This document shows, one piece after another, positions 62,767 through 64,000 of a stretch of DNA of 64,000 nt (positions are counted from its first letter, which is position 1; the number at the start of each line of letters is the position of its first letter). A model generated the notes under the pieces. That model did not search any database and was not told the DNA's origin. It saw nothing but the letters and a program-made list of their open reading frames with translations. The stretch is from Candidatus Peribacteraceae bacterium. GTDB lineage: Bacteria > Patescibacteriota > Gracilibacteria > Peribacterales > Peribacteraceae. The translations under genes and the position numbers were made by a program. Where the stretch lies: assembly GCA_028703835.1 (NCBI GenBank), contig JAQVMB010000002.1:33232-97231 (forward strand), in the 5' to 3' direction.

Positions 62767-64000
62767 ATGCCTACGATCAATGCTTTGCACGCCCGCCAAA
62801 TCCTCGATTCCCGCGGCACGCCCACCGTCGAGGTGGATTGCACGCTCTCCGACGGATCCTTCGGCCGTGCCGCCGTCCCGTCCGGCGCATCCACGGGAAG
62901 CCATGAGGCGCTGGAACTGCGTGACGGCGACAAGAAGCTCTACGGGGGGAAATCGACGCTGAAGGCGGTGGCGAACGTGCAAGATGTTCTCGCAGGAGCA
63001 TTGAAGGGGATGGATACAGCCGACCAGCGGGCGATCGACGCGAAGCTCCTCGCGCTCGACGGGACGCCGAACAAGTCCAAGCTGGGCGCCAATGCCATCC
63101 TTGGGGTATCGATGGCCGTGTGTCGCGCTCGTGCCGCGTCGGAGAAGAAGCCGCTTTGGCAGTCGCTGGCGGATCAATATTCCCTCACCCCCGGCCCCTC
63201 TCCCATGGGGAGAGGGGAGGTACGGTTGCCCGTCCCGATGATGAACGTCATCAATGGCGGCAAGCATGCGGACAGCGGGCTCTCGTTCCAGGAGTGCATG
63301 ATCATTCCGACGGGTTTCTCCCGCTTCTCCGACGCACTCCGCGCCGGAGCCGAAATCTTCATGCAGTTGAAGAAGTTGCTGCACGATGCCGGCCACAGTA
63401 CGGCGGTGGGGGACGAAGGCGGCTTCGCGCCGCGGGTGAAAGACAGCCGAGAGGCTTTCGATTTTCTGGCCAAGGCCATCGAAGAGGCGGGGTACGGCGC
63501 GCAGGTGAAGCTGGGCATTGACTGCGCCGCGTCGGAGTTCATGAAGGACGGGAAGTACACCGTCGACGGGAAGGTCCTCACTTCGTCGGAGCTGGTGACG
63601 TTCTATGAGGGATTGACGGATCGTTACCCCATCGTAAGTATCGAAGACAGCCACGGAGAGGACGATTGGGAGGGTTTTGCGGCCCTGCACAAAGCGCAGC
63701 CGAAGCTCCAGCTCGTCGGGGATGACCTCCTCGTGACGAACGTTGCGCGCATCCAGACGGCCATCGAGAAGAAAGCCGTGAACGCCGTCCTCATCAAGCT
63801 CAACCAGATCGGGTCGGTGTCCGAGACGGTGGACGCCATCCAACTGACGCAGAAGCAGGGCTGGAACGCCGTCGTGAGCCATCGCAGCGGCGAGACCGAG
63901 GATACGTTCATCGCGCACTTGGCGGTTGCCTTGCAGACGGGACAGATCAAGACCGGTTCGCTCTCGCGCACCGATCGCGTGTGCAAGTACAACGAGCTCC
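62767..64000 (+). CDS. eno: Enolase (partial, runs off right edge) with repeat-derived insert
   Basis: MPTINALHARQILDSRGTPTVEVDCTL, VPSGASTGSHEALELRDGD, LPVPMMNVINGGKHADSGLSFQECMIIP, VGDEGGFAP, SIEDSHGEDDWEGF, VGDDLLVTN, VVSHRSGETEDTFIAHLAVA. Carries YSLTPGPSPMGRGEVR at 63178-63224. Not in ORF track (no stop in window). Confidence 0.95.
   Translation, partial: MPTINALHARQILDSRGTPTVEVDCTLSDGSFGRAAVPSGASTGSHEALELRDGDKKLYGGKSTLKAVANVQDVLAGALKGMDTADQRAIDAKLLALDGTPNKSKLGANAILGVSMAVCRARAASEKKPLWQSLADQYSLTPGPSPMGRGEVRLPVPMMNVINGGKHADSGLSFQECMIIPTGFSRFSDALRAGAEIFMQLKKLLHDAGHSTAVGDEGGFAPRVKDSREAFDFLAKAIEEAGYGAQVKLGIDCAASEFMKDGKYTVDGKVLTSSELVTFYEGLTDRYPIVSIEDSHGEDDWEGFAALHKAQPKLQLVGDDLLVTNVARIQTAIEKKAVNAVLIKLNQIGSVSETVDAIQLTQKQGWNAVVSHRSGETEDTFIAHLAVALQTGQIKTGSLSRTDRVCKYNEL
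63181..63219. repeat. Palindromic repeat element inside eno
   Basis: TTCCCTCACCCCCGGCCCCTCTCCCATGGGGAGAGGGG: starts like the TIR at 46647 and shares the CCCCTCTCCC..GGGGAGAGGGG core with murL. Confidence 0.75.

Noticed and set aside
1-64000. CRISPR array, prophage or transposase genes
   Set aside because: No regularly spaced identical direct repeats with unique spacers; no integrase, transposase, capsid or terminase motifs seen.
1-64000. UGA recoding (as in some CPR lineages)
   Set aside because: Several well-defined genes end at TGA at the expected C-terminus and no conserved gene needs UGA read as an amino acid.

Overview
GC-rich bacterial chromosomal window, densely packed with genes. 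The gene content suggests a Patescibacteria/CPR-type genome, possibly Peregrinibacteria/Peribacteria-like; that assignment is inference. Recognisable genes: fmt (partial), rbfA, DHH phosphoesterase, a VirB4-like ATPase, argS, murF, archaeal-type PEP carboxylase, grpE, murD plus murL, a subtilase, trxB, NUDIX, recF, ruvC, prs, truB, ftsA, ftsZ, dut, an antiporter, comF, rseP, dnaA, thrS, lgt and eno (partial). There are seven tRNA loci. The strongest hidden signals are: (1) a complete-looking ribosome-mediated attenuator upstream of thrS, with an unannotated 16-aa leader peptide MQHLFVTTTTTTTTSF (8 consecutive Thr codons), mutually exclusive hairpins and a U-tract terminator; (2) a tRNA that becomes a canonical 73-mer with anticodon GAT only if a 44-nt insertion between positions 29 and 30 is removed; (3) palindromic repeat elements inserted in frame into eno, murL and murD, with related intergenic copies including a 212-bp MITE-like element with terminal inverted repeats; (4) a dispersed class of head-to-head, short-period degenerate tandem repeats at gene boundaries; (5) a murD-murL pair pointing to the L-Glu-adding/epimerising route to peptidoglycan D-Glu. 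All calls were made by eye from sequence; no searches or folding programs were run.
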